The notes: a model not told the origin generated them from the sequence alone. A stretch of DNA of 64,000 nucleotides from Sneathiella sp. (GCF_029233945.1 NZ_JARGOQ010000006.1:1-64000), one strand, 5' to 3'. Positions 48,492-58,164 are shown, counted from the first letter of the stretch. A program made the numbers and translations.

Positions 48492-49364
48492 CTAGCGCGT
48501 GGGGATAGGCTCATCCCCTGTGTAATCATAAAAGCCACGGCCGGACTTCCGCCCGAGCCAACCCGCCTCGACATATTTAACCAGAAGCGGACAGGGGCGG
48601 TACTTGGTATCCGCGAGACCCTCATACAGCACCTGCATGATCGCCAGGCAGACATCCAGTCCAATAAAGTCCGCGAGCTGAAGCGGCCCCATTGGATGGT
48701 TGGCACCAAGACGCATGGCCGTATCAATCGCCCGTACTGATCCGACGCCTTCATACAGCGTATATACCGCCTCATTAATCATGGGCAGGAGTATCCGATT
48801 GACGATAAAGGCCGGGAAATCTTCCGCTGGAGTTGGCGTCTTATCCAACCGGACGGTCAATTCCTTGATCGTCTCGAACGTTTCCTCATTCGTCGCAATC
48901 CCGCGGATCAACTCGACAAGCTGCATCACGGGCACCGGATTCATGAAATGCATACCAATGAATTTTTCCGGCCGATCCGTAATTGCTGCAAGACGGGTTA
49001 CGGAAATGGAGGAGGTATTGGTAGCGATGATCGCTTCAGGTTTGAGCTGCGGACAGAGAGCGGAGAGAATCTTCTTCTTGATTTCCTCATTCTCGGTCGC
49101 AGCCTCGATCACCAGATCCACTTCAGACAAATGATCGTCATCGGTCACCGTCTGAATATGGGCCAGGGCTTTTGTGATATCGCCCTCGGAAAGAGCGCCC
49201 CTGCCGACTTGGCGCCTCAGGTTGCGTTCAATCGTCTTCAGGGCCTTATCAAGTTGTTCCTTGGAAATATCCTTAAGGAACACATCGACACCTGCAACCG
49301 CCAGAACATGGGCAATACCATTGCCCATCTGGCCGGCACCAATCACACTTACTTTATTTATCAT
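48492..49364 (-). CDS. 3-hydroxybutyryl-CoA dehydrogenase
   Basis: 290 residues, NAD(P)-binding Rossmann start VIGAGQMGNGIAHVLAVAGVDV, catalytic His and Glu region IGMHFMNPVPVMQLVELIRG, C-terminal domain NHPMGPLQLADFIGLDV. It oxidises (S)-3-hydroxyacyl-CoA, typically C4. It is downstream of etfA (64 bp) on the same strand, a common alphaproteobacterial arrangement linking C4 acyl-CoA and flavin electron flow. Confidence 0.95.
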   Translation of the reverse strand: MINKVSVIGAGQMGNGIAHVLAVAGVDVFLKDISKEQLDKALKTIERNLRRQVGRGALSEGDITKALAHIQTVTDDDHLSEVDLVIEAATENEEIKKKILSALCPQLKPEAIIATNTSSISVTRLAAITDRPEKFIGMHFMNPVPVMQLVELIRGIATNEETFETIKELTVRLDKTPTPAEDFPAFIVNRILLPMINEAVYTLYEGVGSVRAIDTAMRLGANHPMGPLQLADFIGLDVCLAIMQVLYEGLADTKYRPCPLLVKYVEAGWLGRKSGRGFYDYTGDEPIPTR

Positions 49365-49428
49365 TGCCTAATTCCAAGCATATGGGTGAGCGCGATCATT
49401 ACGCCGAAAACCTGACCCTTTCGCAGCA

Positions 49429-50358
49429 CTACAGAGCTTCATCGAGCTCTGGTAAGGCCTTGAACAGATCCGCGACAAGTCCGTAGTCGGCAACCTGAAA
49501 GATCGGTGCCTCCTCATCCTTGTTAATCGCCACGATCACCTTGCTGTCTTTCATCCCGGCAAGATGCTGAATGGCACCGGAAATACCGACAGCAATATAG
49601 AGCTGCGGCGCAACGACCTTACCGGTCTGTCCCACCTGATAATCATTGGGAACAAAGCCCGCATCAACGGCGGCACGACTTGCACCAACAGCGGCGCCGA
49701 GCTTGTCAGCCACTTTTTCCAGAAGATGGAAGTTATCACCGGACTGCATACCGCGACCACCGGAGATGACAATCTTCGCCGATGTCAGTTCGGGACGTTC
49801 CGATTCAGAAAGTTCATCTCCAACAAAGGTCGACAGTCCGCTGTCTGCTGCGGCACTAACCGCCTCAACGGTGGCTGAGCCGCCCGAGGCTTCGGCTGCG
49901 GGGAAGTTTGTGGAGCGAACGGTAATCACCTTCTTGGCATCGCCGGACTGCACCGTCGCCATGGCGTTACCGGCATAAATCGGGCGAACGAATGTATCGG
50001 GGGAGACAACCTCGACAATTTCGGAAATCTGCGCCACATCAAGAAGCGCGGCCACGCGAGGCAGGATATTTTTACCCGACGTCGTCGCCGCGCCGAGAAT
50101 GCCATCATATCCATCCGCGAGCGAAACGATCAGTGCCGACATATTCTCGGCAAGGGCATTTGCATAAAGCGCGTCTTCAGCCAGCAGGACCTTGGCAACA
50201 CCAGCGACTTTCGCCGCCTCGTCCGCAACAGCCGCACAGCCATTTCCGGCGACCAGAACATGGACGTCGCCGCCCAGCTTGGTTGCGGCGGTAACCGCGT
50301 TTAAGGTTGCGGCGCCCAACGCTTCATTGTCATGATCGGCAAGAACAAGAACAGTCAT
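49429..50358 (-). CDS. etfA: Electron transfer flavoprotein alpha subunit
   Basis: 309 residues. The C-terminal FAD signature [34 protein letters not shown] is intact, as is the [35 protein letters not shown] domain. With EtfB it carries electrons from acyl-CoA dehydrogenases to ETF:quinone oxidoreductase. The start overlaps the etfB stop by one base. Confidence 0.97.
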   Translation of the reverse strand: MTVLVLADHDNEALGAATLNAVTAATKLGGDVHVLVAGNGCAAVADEAAKVAGVAKVLLAEDALYANALAENMSALIVSLADGYDGILGAATTSGKNILPRVAALLDVAQISEIVEVVSPDTFVRPIYAGNAMATVQSGDAKKVITVRSTNFPAAEASGGSATVEAVSAAADSGLSTFVGDELSESERPELTSAKIVISGGRGMQSGDNFHLLEKVADKLGAAVGASRAAVDAGFVPNDYQVGQTGKVVAPQLYIAVGISGAIQHLAGMKDSKVIVAINKDEEAPIFQVADYGLVADLFKALPELDEAL

Positions 50359-51107
50359 CAGATAACCCCCGCTTCATTTTTCAACTTGTCGACCAGTTCC
50401 GCGACAGTTTCTACCATTACGCCGGCTTCACGTTTTGCCGGTTCTTCCACTTTCAACGTCGTCAGACGTGGCGCGATATCAACGCCAAGATCTTCCGGTG
50501 TTTTTTCATCAATCGGCTTTTTCTTCGCTTTCATGATGTTCGGCAGGGACGCATAGCGGGGCTCGTTCAGGCGAAGGTCCGTTGTGACCACAACCGGCAT
50601 TTTCAAGTCAATCGTCTGCAAGCCACCGTCAACTTCGCGGGTTACTTTCGCGGTGCCGTCCTCTAGGCTGACCTTGGAGGCAAACGTACCCTGCGACCAA
50701 CCCAGAAGCGCAGCCAGCATCTGGCCCGTCTGGTTGGAGTCATCATCAATGGCCTGTTTACCGACGATGATAAGATCGGGCTTTTCTTCTTCAGCCACGG
50801 CCTTCATCAGCTTCGCAACGCCAAGCGGTTCAACCGTTTCATCTGTTTTGACAAGGATGCCCCGATCCGCCCCCATCGCGAGCGCGGTCCGCAAGGTTTC
50901 CTGCGCGGCTTGCGGGCCGACGGAAAAGGCGACAACTTCCGTTGCTACACCGGCCTCGCGCAAGCGAAGCCCTTCCTCGACGGCGATTTCATCAAAGGGG
51001 TTCATGGACATCTTAACATTTGCGAGGTCTACACCAGTCTTGTCCGCTTTAACACGGATCTTAACGTTGTAGTCCACGACACGTTTAACAGCGACGAGAA
51101 CTTTCAT
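50358..51107 (-). CDS. etfB: Electron transfer flavoprotein beta subunit
   Basis: 249 residues, [25 protein letters not shown], with the AMP-binding region [32 protein letters not shown] and the recognition loop [21 protein letters not shown] that docks dehydrogenases. It forms the EtfAB dimer. It is preceded by a sigma-70-like promoter (51210-51238), so etfBA and the dehydrogenase may form a unit separate from the adenosyltransferase gene. Confidence 0.97.
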   Translation of the reverse strand: MKVLVAVKRVVDYNVKIRVKADKTGVDLANVKMSMNPFDEIAVEEGLRLREAGVATEVVAFSVGPQAAQETLRTALAMGADRGILVKTDETVEPLGVAKLMKAVAEEEKPDLIIVGKQAIDDDSNQTGQMLAALLGWSQGTFASKVSLEDGTAKVTREVDGGLQTIDLKMPVVVTTDLRLNEPRYASLPNIMKAKKKPIDEKTPEDLGVDIAPRLTTLKVEEPAKREAGVMVETVAELVDKLKNEAGVI

Positions 51108-51209
51108 GGATCGGTCTACTCCTGGGGTTATAATTCTTCCACATCCGCCAAAAACCCGTTTTCCGACGGCGTGAATTTCAGCTTATAAATCACTTGAATT
51201 CGGCAGTGC

Positions 51210-51238
51210 ACAATAAATAGCTAATGACTATCTGTCAA
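51210..51238 (-). promoter_or_regulatory. Probable promoter of etfBA
   Basis: Minus strand: TTGACA (51238-51233), 17-bp spacer, TATTGT (51215-51210). Transcription would start near 51203, about 95 bp before etfB. The box match is good. No operator was recognised. Confidence 0.55.
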
Positions 51239-51307
51239 TTCGCCCAAGCAGGACATTTTACCGCAGTTCCAAGACGTTGATTTTCGGCCAAAACTGGCCC
51301 GATTTGG

Positions 51308-51871
51308 TTATCTGTTGGCTCCCGGCACCCACAGAATGTCCTCCTCTCCCTTGTTATTGAGATAGCGGCCCAAAACAAACAGAAAATCCGAGAGCCGATT
51401 GATATAAGCAATGGCAACGGGGTTAATGTTTTCCGAATCACCAAGGGCAATCATCCTTCGCTCCGCGCGCCGGCAAACGGTTCGCGCAAGATGCAGATAA
51501 GCGGACGCATCAGAACCGCCCGGCAGGATAAACGAATTGAGCGGCGACAGTTCCGCATTGAGGCGGTCAATCTCATTCTCCAGGCGTTCAACCTGTTCTC
51601 CTGCAATCCGAAGTGGAGGGTATTTCGGATTTTCCTGTTCCGGCGTACAAAGATCAGCGCCAAGGTCGAACAGGTCGTTCTGGATGCGCGCCAGCATCTC
51701 GTCCGCTTGCCCCGTTACATGAAGCCGGACAAGGCCAATCACTGCGTTGGCTTCATCCACATCGCCATAAGCCTCAACCCGCGCATCCGTCTTGCTCACC
51801 CGGGCGCCATCACCTAGAGAAGTTTTTCCCTTATCTCCACCGCGTGTATAGATTTTGGTCAATTTTACCAT
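51308..51871 (-). CDS. PduO-type cob(I)alamin adenosyltransferase
   Basis: 187 residues with the ATP site TRGGDKGKTSLGDGARVSKTDARVEAYGDVDEANA and the C-terminal motifs RRAERRMIALG and YINRLSDFLFVLGR. It makes adenosylcobalamin, the cofactor of ethylmalonyl-CoA and methylmalonyl-CoA mutases. Ecm is encoded 6 kb away, so a supply role is likely. The twin-membrane gene begins upstream, 21 bp apart, in the usual order. Confidence 0.94.
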   Translation of the reverse strand: MVKLTKIYTRGGDKGKTSLGDGARVSKTDARVEAYGDVDEANAVIGLVRLHVTGQADEMLARIQNDLFDLGADLCTPEQENPKYPPLRIAGEQVERLENEIDRLNAELSPLNSFILPGGSDASAYLHLARTVCRRAERRMIALGDSENINPVAIAYINRLSDFLFVLGRYLNNKGEEDILWVPGANR

Positions 51872-51892
51872 GTGCCGCCTTCACCCTTACGT

Positions 51893-52087
51893 CTAACTAC
51901 TGGAACTCGCGATCCAAAACCCGATCAGCATGAGGACAACGGCAACCGCCTGCATCAGGATGCGTAAACGCATCAGTTTGTTTCCATATCGGCGGTTGAA
52001 GTCGCCGCCCCGGGCGAAAGTCAGCACGCCGAATAACAGTACCAAGGCTGTTGCGACGACGGCGGCGATAATGAAATAATTGATCAT
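51893..52087 (-). CDS. HIG1-like twin-transmembrane small protein
   Basis: 64 residues with two membrane helices (about 3-25 and 42-60) joined by a basic loop (RGGDFNRRYGNKLMRLR). This resembles HIG1-domain small proteins that sit directly upstream of the cobalamin adenosyltransferase in many alphaproteobacteria. The role here is unknown. Mitochondrial relatives assist respiratory complexes. Confidence 0.75.
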   Translation of the reverse strand: MINYFIIAAVVATALVLLFGVLTFARGGDFNRRYGNKLMRLRILMQAVAVVLMLIGFWIASSSS

Positions 52088-52162
52088 GAACGGTCCGATC
52101 TGTCATATAGGAATGCAGCATTCAAAACTACATCGTTACATCTTATATGGACAGGAATTTTC

Positions 52163-53341
52163 ATGGAAGCAACCCGGGATGTTGTGATTGTCGGCGGCGG
52201 TGTCATTGGTTCCGCCATCGCCTACTTCCTGAAGGCCGCACCCGCTTTCTCCGGGACTGTCACCGTAATTGAGAAAGACCCAAGTTATGAGTTTGGCTCC
52301 ACGGCCCGCTCCTGGGGCGGTGTCCGGCAACAGTTTTCAACGCCGGAAAATATCCAGATGTCTCAATACACTCAGGAATTTCTGGGGCAGATATCAAGAT
52401 TACTTGGGATAGATGATACGCCGGTTGACGTCAGCTATCATGAACAGGGCTATCTTTTTCTGGCGGAAGATCGCCACATCCCACGCCTCTACAGCAATAA
52501 CGCCATTCAAAAGGGCCTTGGCGTCAATGTCGGCCTGCTGGATGCGGATGATCTTGCCCGGGGATTTCCCTGGATGAACGTCTCCGATCTTGCCGGAGGA
52601 TCACTGGGTCTCTCCGGGGAGGGGTGGCTCGATGCCTATAGCCTCAATCAGGCGTTCCGGAAAAAAGCGATATCCCTTGGTGTCACCTATATTGCGCAAG
52701 AGGCGGTGAGCCTTGATGTGGACGCGAACAGGATTTCCGCCGTCCGGCTTGCAGATGGCACACGCCTTCCTGGCGGACATATCGTCAATGCAGCCGGTCC
52801 TGCCGCCGCGACAATCGCGAAATGGGCAGGGGTTGATCTGCCAGTCCGATCACGAAAACGATTTGCCTATTCTTTCAGCTGCCGCACGGAGATCACGGGC
52901 TGTCCCCTCCTTATCGATCCGAGTGGCGTTCATATGCGCCCTGAAGGGAAACAGTTTCTGGCGGGCTGTTCCCCTCCGCCAGAGAATGATCCAGATTGCA
53001 CGGATTTCGACGTTGATTACGGATGGTTCGAGGAACATATCTGGCCAATCCTAGCACATCGCGTTCCCGCCTTCGAGGCCATTAAACTCGAAAGCGCATG
53101 GGCCGGTCACTATGCCTATAACACCATAGATCAGAACGCCATTCTGGGGTCGCACCCGGAAGTCACCAACTTCTATTTTGCCAATGGTTTCTCCGGCCAT
53201 GGGCTGCAGCAGTCCCCGGCCGTCGGGCGCGCCATCGCTGAGTTGATCACATTCGGCGAATACCGCAGCCTTGATCTAAACCGCTTCTCTTTCGAACGGT
53301 TGATGACAGGGGAGGCCATATCGGAGCATAATATCGTTTAA
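52163..53341 (+). CDS. FAD-dependent amine/amino acid oxidase (DAO family)
   Basis: 392 residues. The FAD dinucleotide-binding start is RDVVIVGGGVIGSAIAYFLK, GSTARSWGGVRQQFS marks the DAO family, and the C-terminal FANGFSGHGLQQSPAVGRAIAELI is the conserved flavin-binding end. It probably oxidises a secondary amine or N-methyl amino acid. The substrate is not predictable. A 4-oxalocrotonate tautomerase-like gene follows at 20 bp and may be in the same operon. Confidence 0.9.
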   Translation: MEATRDVVIVGGGVIGSAIAYFLKAAPAFSGTVTVIEKDPSYEFGSTARSWGGVRQQFSTPENIQMSQYTQEFLGQISRLLGIDDTPVDVSYHEQGYLFLAEDRHIPRLYSNNAIQKGLGVNVGLLDADDLARGFPWMNVSDLAGGSLGLSGEGWLDAYSLNQAFRKKAISLGVTYIAQEAVSLDVDANRISAVRLADGTRLPGGHIVNAAGPAAATIAKWAGVDLPVRSRKRFAYSFSCRTEITGCPLLIDPSGVHMRPEGKQFLAGCSPPPENDPDCTDFDVDYGWFEEHIWPILAHRVPAFEAIKLESAWAGHYAYNTIDQNAILGSHPEVTNFYFANGFSGHGLQQSPAVGRAIAELITFGEYRSLDLNRFSFERLMTGEAISEHNIV

Positions 53342-53361
53342 CCAACTTAAAAGGACAGGCA

Positions 53362-53556
53362 ATGCCGATAATAAGAGTAGAAATGTTCGAAGGACGGGAC
53401 CGGGAAACCAAGCAGGAGTTGGTCAAATCACTGACCACGGAAATGGCGCGCATCACTGGTTGCAGCGAGGGAAGCGTCCATGTGGTCATCAGTGATATCT
53501 CCAAGGAGGATTGGGGAGTTGGCGGTGAGCTTGCGGTCACAAAGTTTCCAGGTTAG
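53362..53556 (+). CDS. 4-oxalocrotonate tautomerase-like protein
   Basis: 64 residues, the length of one tautomerase monomer. The start MPIIRVEMFEGRD would expose Pro1 after methionine removal, the catalytic base of the family, and EGRDRETKQELVKSLTTEMARITG and VHVVISDISKEDWGVGGELA fit the rest. It is probably a hexamer that shifts enol and keto forms of a product. Placed behind the FAD oxidase, it may act on that enzyme's product, an inference from position. Confidence 0.88.
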   Translation: MPIIRVEMFEGRDRETKQELVKSLTTEMARITGCSEGSVHVVISDISKEDWGVGGELAVTKFPG

Positions 53557-53578
53557 AACGTCCGACTGAGGAGGCGAG

Positions 53579-54409
53579 TTGCAAAATTTATTCATTGTCG
53601 CTCTTCTGGGCCGCATCTGGCGGCATTTCAAGGAGCAGCATTGCCTGCGTATGGCGACCGCGCTCAGCTATCAAACCCTGCTGGCGATTGTCCCGCTGGC
53701 AGCGGTGGTGTTTGCCCTCTTTACCGCCATTCCAGCATTCACCCATTTGAAACAAAAGCTCACCACGCTTTTATTCGACAATCTACTTCCGTCCAAAATA
53801 TCAACTGTTGATGCTGCCCTGAATGACTTTGCCGTCAATGCGAGTCAGCTAACCTATTTCGGTCTTGCGGGTATCGCAATTACCGCGCTTATGTTGATGT
53901 CCAGCATCGAAGAGATTTTCAGCCAGATCTGGCAGGTCGCGGCGACACGCAATCCGTTTAAGCGGCTGATCACCTATATCATGATAACACTGATCGGGCC
54001 GATTGCCGTCGGCACCAGCCTGACCTTGGTAAACTGGGTGATAGATATCAGCGAGGAAGCGACGGGATTTGAGGTGAAAGGAGCCTATTCCCTGCTCAGC
54101 GCGGTAATGCCCATGCTGCTGCCCTTTGTCATACTTTTTGTCCTGTTTCGCATCGTCCCGGCCTGTGATGTGAAGTGGCGCCATGCCGCCATCGGCGCGG
54201 GCATTGCGACGGCCCTTTTCCTGTTTGGAAAATTTATGTTCAAGCTTTATCTGGAATTCTTCCCGTCCTATGAGGTCGTCTATGGCGCCATGGCGGCCAT
54301 CCCACTCTTTCTGATCTGGCTTTACGTCAGTTGGGGGATCGTCCTGTTCGGCGCAACCATCGCCGCCGTGCTCGGCTTTGAATTCACTGCTGATATGGAA
54401 AAACGCTAG
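53579..54409 (+). CDS. YihY/BrkB family membrane protein
   Basis: 276 residues with six membrane helices. It begins with TTG, with GGAGG well placed upstream, and carries the family N-terminus LRMATALSYQTLLAIVPLAAVVFALF and the motif WRHAAIGAGIATALFLFGKFMFKLYLEFFPSYEVVYGAMAAIPLFLIWLYVSWGIVLFGA. It was formerly called ribonuclease BN by mistake. The true function is unsettled, with an envelope or transport role suspected. Confidence 0.92.
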   Translation: MQNLFIVALLGRIWRHFKEQHCLRMATALSYQTLLAIVPLAAVVFALFTAIPAFTHLKQKLTTLLFDNLLPSKISTVDAALNDFAVNASQLTYFGLAGIAITALMLMSSIEEIFSQIWQVAATRNPFKRLITYIMITLIGPIAVGTSLTLVNWVIDISEEATGFEVKGAYSLLSAVMPMLLPFVILFVLFRIVPACDVKWRHAAIGAGIATALFLFGKFMFKLYLEFFPSYEVVYGAMAAIPLFLIWLYVSWGIVLFGATIAAVLGFEFTADMEKR

Positions 54410-54425
54410 GCAGGATTAAAAATGA

Positions 54426-54851
54426 TCAGTCGGGGAGCTTAACGGCACCCGACTCATCTATTTCAAATCCCGGGTTCCAAGCCACTTCCCAAAGATGACC
54501 GTCAAGGTCACGGAAATAACCCGAATAACCGCCCCAAAAGACTTCTTCTGCCGGTTTAACAATTTTTGCCCCAAGGGATTGGATCTTCTTCAGGACCTGA
54601 TCGACCTCGTCTTTGCTCCGGGTGTTATAAGCAATGGAAAATCCCTCGAACCCGGAACCGTCATCAGGGACGCCCGCATCTTTTGCAAGCTCGTTGCGAG
54701 GGAAAAGGCCAAAGGCCATGGAACCGCATTGAAAGAAGGAAACGCCGGGAGCGTTCTTTACAGAACGCTTCCAGCCGAGGGCCTCAAAGAAAGCGGTGCT
54801 CCGTGGGAGATCTTTAACGCCCAGCGTGACAAGCGAAATCCGCTGTTCCAC
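54426..54851 (-). CDS. VOC (glyoxalase/bleomycin-resistance) family protein
   Basis: 141 residues, paired beta-alpha-beta-beta-beta modules: RISLVTLGVKDLPRSTAFFEALGWKR at the start and GYSGYFRDLDGHLWEVAWNPGF at the end, the latter carrying the metal-ligand Glu. It is a metal-dependent dioxygenase, lyase or binding protein of unknown substrate. It is 14 bp downstream of mcd on the same strand. Confidence 0.88.
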   Translation of the reverse strand: MEQRISLVTLGVKDLPRSTAFFEALGWKRSVKNAPGVSFFQCGSMAFGLFPRNELAKDAGVPDDGSGFEGFSIAYNTRSKDEVDQVLKKIQSLGAKIVKPAEEVFWGGYSGYFRDLDGHLWEVAWNPGFEIDESGAVKLPD

Positions 54852-54865
54852 CTTCTAGCCTCTTG

Positions 54866-56560
54866 TTAATTTGCCCCTTCAAGCAACCGACGGGCAATGA
54901 CCTGCGCCTGAATTTCACCTGCACCCTCGAATATATTAAGAATACGCGCATCGCACAGCACCCGGCTGATCGGGTATTCAAGGGCGAAACCATTGCCGCC
55001 ATGGATTTGAAGGGCGTTGTCCGCCGTGCTCCAGGCAACGCGGGCACCGAGAAGCTTGGCCATGCCTGCCTCCAGGTCACAGCGGCGACCTTCGTCCTTC
55101 GCGCGGGCGGACGCATAGGTGAGCTGACGCGCCATCATGATTTCCACAGCCATCCAGGCAAGCTTGCCAGCAACACGCGGAAACTTGATGATCGGGCGGG
55201 CAAACTGAACACGATCCAGCGCATAGCGCAGGCCGAGTTCCATGGCATTCTGCGCCACACCGAGCGCGCGGGCCGCCGTCTGGATGCGGGCGCTTTCGAA
55301 CGTCTGCATCAACTGCTTGAAGCCGTTGCCTTCTTCTTCACCAAGAAGATTTTCCGCCTTGATTTCGAAGTTATCAAAGCCAAGCTCATATTCCTTCATC
55401 CCGCGATAACCGAGAACCTCGATCTCGCCGCCGGTCATACCTTCCGCCGGGAAATCCTCCTCTTCGGTCATATGCGGCTTTTCCGCGAGGAACATGGAAA
55501 GGCCTTTATAGCCCGGCTCCTCCGGATTGGTACGCACCAGCATCGTCATGACATCGGCGCGCGCCGCATGGGTAATCCATGTCTTGTTGCCCGTCACCTT
55601 ATAAACATCACCGTCCTTCACCGCGCGGGTTTTAAGTGATGCAAGGTCGGAACCGGTGTTGGGTTCCGTGAAAACCGCCGTCGGCAGTATCTCACCCGTC
55701 GCAATCGACGACAGCCATTTATCCTTCTGCGCCTCCGTGCCGCCGGTCAGGATCAACTCCGCCGCAATTTCGGAACGCGTGCCGAGCGAGCCCACCCCGA
55801 TATACCCACGGGAGAGTTCCTCTGATACGACACACATGGACATCTTGCCGAGGCCGAGACCGTCATATTTCTCCGGCACCGTCAGGCCGAAAACACCGAG
55901 TTCCGACATTTTGTTCACAACCGGCATTGGGATCAATTCATCCTTCAGATGCCACTCGTGAGCGTAGGGCATGACCTCTTCGTTTGCGAAGCGGCGAAAC
56001 TGGTCACGAATCATCGAGAAGGTTTCATCCAGTCCCGAATCACCGAAATGGCCGGTGTCCATTCCCTCGGCAACCAGTTCAGCAATTCTTTCTTTAACCG
56101 CCGCGCTATAGCCCGACTCAATCAGGGTCACGACATCTGGCGTCTTGAATTTCGCGATCGCAGCATCATCCAGCCCGAGGTCCTGCGGGCGAATAATCTC
56201 TCCGAGGGACATGGGAATACCGCCGGTGATCTGGCTCAGATACTCGCCGAAGCCCGCCTGCAGGGTGAGTTGTTCCAACTCACCATATTTACCTTCGGCG
56301 GTGAGATGACGTGACCAGTTCAGGGTTTCGCGCAGAGCCTCCACATAGGTCGCAAGCCAGGCAAGGCCATGAGTCGCATACTGGTTAGCCTCAACCAGCT
56401 CCGCGCTGATCCGGCCATTGCTGCCCCGGGTCATATCCGCGACAGCCATGATCGCCTGCTGCTTGAATGATTCGGCTGCGCCAAGCGCAGATTCGCACAG
56501 ACCATCCAGCCCGTCCAACAGAAGTGTGTCGGGCGTTTCGGTCATTTCAGACATTGTCAT
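54866..56560 (-). CDS. mcd: (2S)-methylsuccinyl-CoA dehydrogenase
   Basis: 564 residues, longer than ordinary acyl-CoA dehydrogenases (about 380) because of an N-terminal extra domain of roughly 160 residues, which is characteristic of Mcd. The core has the FAD region AVFTEPNTGSDLASLKTRA and the C-terminal QIHGGNGFALEYPISRVLCDARILNIFEGAGEIQ. In the ethylmalonyl-CoA pathway it makes mesaconyl-C1-CoA and passes electrons to EtfAB. It is 31 bp after ccr, which supports this assignment over a general dehydrogenase. Confidence 0.9.
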   Translation of the reverse strand: MTMSEMTETPDTLLLDGLDGLCESALGAAESFKQQAIMAVADMTRGSNGRISAELVEANQYATHGLAWLATYVEALRETLNWSRHLTAEGKYGELEQLTLQAGFGEYLSQITGGIPMSLGEIIRPQDLGLDDAAIAKFKTPDVVTLIESGYSAAVKERIAELVAEGMDTGHFGDSGLDETFSMIRDQFRRFANEEVMPYAHEWHLKDELIPMPVVNKMSELGVFGLTVPEKYDGLGLGKMSMCVVSEELSRGYIGVGSLGTRSEIAAELILTGGTEAQKDKWLSSIATGEILPTAVFTEPNTGSDLASLKTRAVKDGDVYKVTGNKTWITHAARADVMTMLVRTNPEEPGYKGLSMFLAEKPHMTEEEDFPAEGMTGGEIEVLGYRGMKEYELGFDNFEIKAENLLGEEEGNGFKQLMQTFESARIQTAARALGVAQNAMELGLRYALDRVQFARPIIKFPRVAGKLAWMAVEIMMARQLTYASARAKDEGRRCDLEAGMAKLLGARVAWSTADNALQIHGGNGFALEYPISRVLCDARILNIFEGAGEIQAQVIARRLLEGAN

Positions 56561-56591
56561 TATTATTTTTCCTTTTGATTACGGCTTTCGC

Positions 56592-57896
56592 TTACTCGTT
56601 GCCGGCTTCAATCGCATCCTCGATCGTTCTCAGGCCTGGATATTTCGACGATACCAATACGGCCATATTGCCGGGTTTATGCTCATTATTCATCATTTTT
56701 GTATGAGCGCGCGGAATATCATCCCAGGAGAAAACCTCTGACATGCAAGGATCGATACGACGCTCCACAACCAAATTATTTGCCTGAGACGCCTGCTTCA
56801 GGTTCGCAAAATGGCTGCCCTGAATACGTTTCTGACGCATCCAGACAAAACGTGCATCCATGGTCAGGTTAAAGCCCGTCGTGCCGGCGCAGAAAACGAC
56901 CATACCGCCACGCTTGACCACATTACAGGAAACCGGGAAGGTCTGTTCGCCGGGATGCTCAAATACGAAATCAACGTCATTGCCTTTGCCGGTAATTTCC
57001 CAGATGGCCTTACCGAATTCACGGGTTTTCTTCATATAGTCACCAAACCCTTCGCCGTTCACTGTCGGCAGCTGGCCCCAGCAATCAAAATCCTTACGAT
57101 TGAGAACGCCTTTCGCGCCGAGCGACATCACGAATTCCCGTTTGCTTTCATCGGAAATAACGCCAATGGCATTGGCGCCCGCCGCCGCGCAAATCTGGAT
57201 GGCCATGGACCCAAGACCGCCCGAAGCACCCCAGATCAGGACGTTATGGCCAGGGCGCAGGATATGCGGCCGATGACCGAACAACATACGATATGCGGTT
57301 GCGAGGGTCAGCGTATAACAGGCGCTTTCTTCCCAAGTCAGATGTTTGGGACGTGGCATCAACTGACGGTCCTGCACACGGGCAAACTGGGCGAAAGAAC
57401 CATCCGGCGTTTCATAACCCCAGATGCGCTGGCTCGGCGAGAACATGGGATCTCCGCCGTTACATTCCTCATCGTCACCATCGTCCTGATTACAATGAAC
57501 GACGATTTCATCACCGATCTTGAAGCGCTTCACCTTGTTGCCCACGGCATAGACAACGCCGGACGCATCCGACCCCGCGATATGGTAGGGCTGCTTATGG
57601 TAATCGAATGGGGAAATCGGTTCGCCAAGAGCTGCCCAGACGCCATTATAATTGACGCCCGCCGCCATCACGAGGATCAGCACATCATGGCTGTCCAGCT
57701 CCGGCGTATCGACGACTTCGACCTGCATGGCTTTTTCAGGTTCCCCGTGGCGTTCGCGACGGATCGCCCAGGCATACATTTTGGAGGGGACATGGCCGAG
57801 CGGCGGAATTTCTCCTACTTCATAGAGATCCTTAATCTCGCCAGTCGGCATTTCATTTTCCGCTTCAGATTTCGCAGAAGCTTGCGTATTTGACAT
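56592..57896 (-). CDS. ccr: Crotonyl-CoA carboxylase/reductase
   Basis: 434 residues from the second ATG, which has GAGGG eight bases upstream (the first ATG sits directly on that site). NADPH-dependent MDR enzyme: GSDASGVVYAVGNKV, NQDDGDDEECNGGDPMFSPSQRIWGYETPDGSFAQF and the cofactor loop VLIWGASGGLGSMAIQI. These are hallmark Ccr segments. It reductively carboxylates crotonyl-CoA to ethylmalonyl-CoA, the key step for two-carbon assimilation without a glyoxylate cycle. Coupled with mcd and divergent from ecm. Confidence 0.97.
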   Translation of the reverse strand: MSNTQASAKSEAENEMPTGEIKDLYEVGEIPPLGHVPSKMYAWAIRRERHGEPEKAMQVEVVDTPELDSHDVLILVMAAGVNYNGVWAALGEPISPFDYHKQPYHIAGSDASGVVYAVGNKVKRFKIGDEIVVHCNQDDGDDEECNGGDPMFSPSQRIWGYETPDGSFAQFARVQDRQLMPRPKHLTWEESACYTLTLATAYRMLFGHRPHILRPGHNVLIWGASGGLGSMAIQICAAAGANAIGVISDESKREFVMSLGAKGVLNRKDFDCWGQLPTVNGEGFGDYMKKTREFGKAIWEITGKGNDVDFVFEHPGEQTFPVSCNVVKRGGMVVFCAGTTGFNLTMDARFVWMRQKRIQGSHFANLKQASQANNLVVERRIDPCMSEVFSWDDIPRAHTKMMNNEHKPGNMAVLVSSKYPGLRTIEDAIEAGNE

Positions 57897-58096
57897 CAAA
57901 ATCATCCCTCATATTTTGTGTGTAGTCTCATTTATAGGGCGGTAGTCTTTACAAATCACAAATTCCTTTTCCCGCCTTGATATATCGCATTGCATCAAAA
58001 AACGAAATGGGGACCTTTACATTAGCCCGGTTTATGAGAAGATTACTGACCTTTGTTCAGATAACAAGTTTTTTTTGCGCTGCAACACAAAGTTAT

Positions 58097-58130
58097 GTTA
58101 TTACGTGCGACATCAAAAACACGTAATAAC
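58097..58130. promoter_or_regulatory. Perfect inverted repeat between ccr and ecm, candidate operator
   Basis: GTTATTACGTG (58097-58107), 12 bases, CACGTAATAAC (58120-58130): a perfect 11-bp inverted repeat in the 268-bp divergent region, ending 34 bp before the ecm ATG. No T tract follows, so it is not a terminator. It fits a dimeric transcription factor site, or a hairpin in the ecm leader. The regulator is unknown. Confidence 0.45.
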
Positions 58131-58164
58131 CGAACTTAAACGACTATGAATACGAAAGATAATT

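Noticed and set aside
56811-57893. A 360-codon plus-strand frame opposite ccr
   Set aside because: Antisense of ccr. No domain, and it would run through the whole conserved gene.
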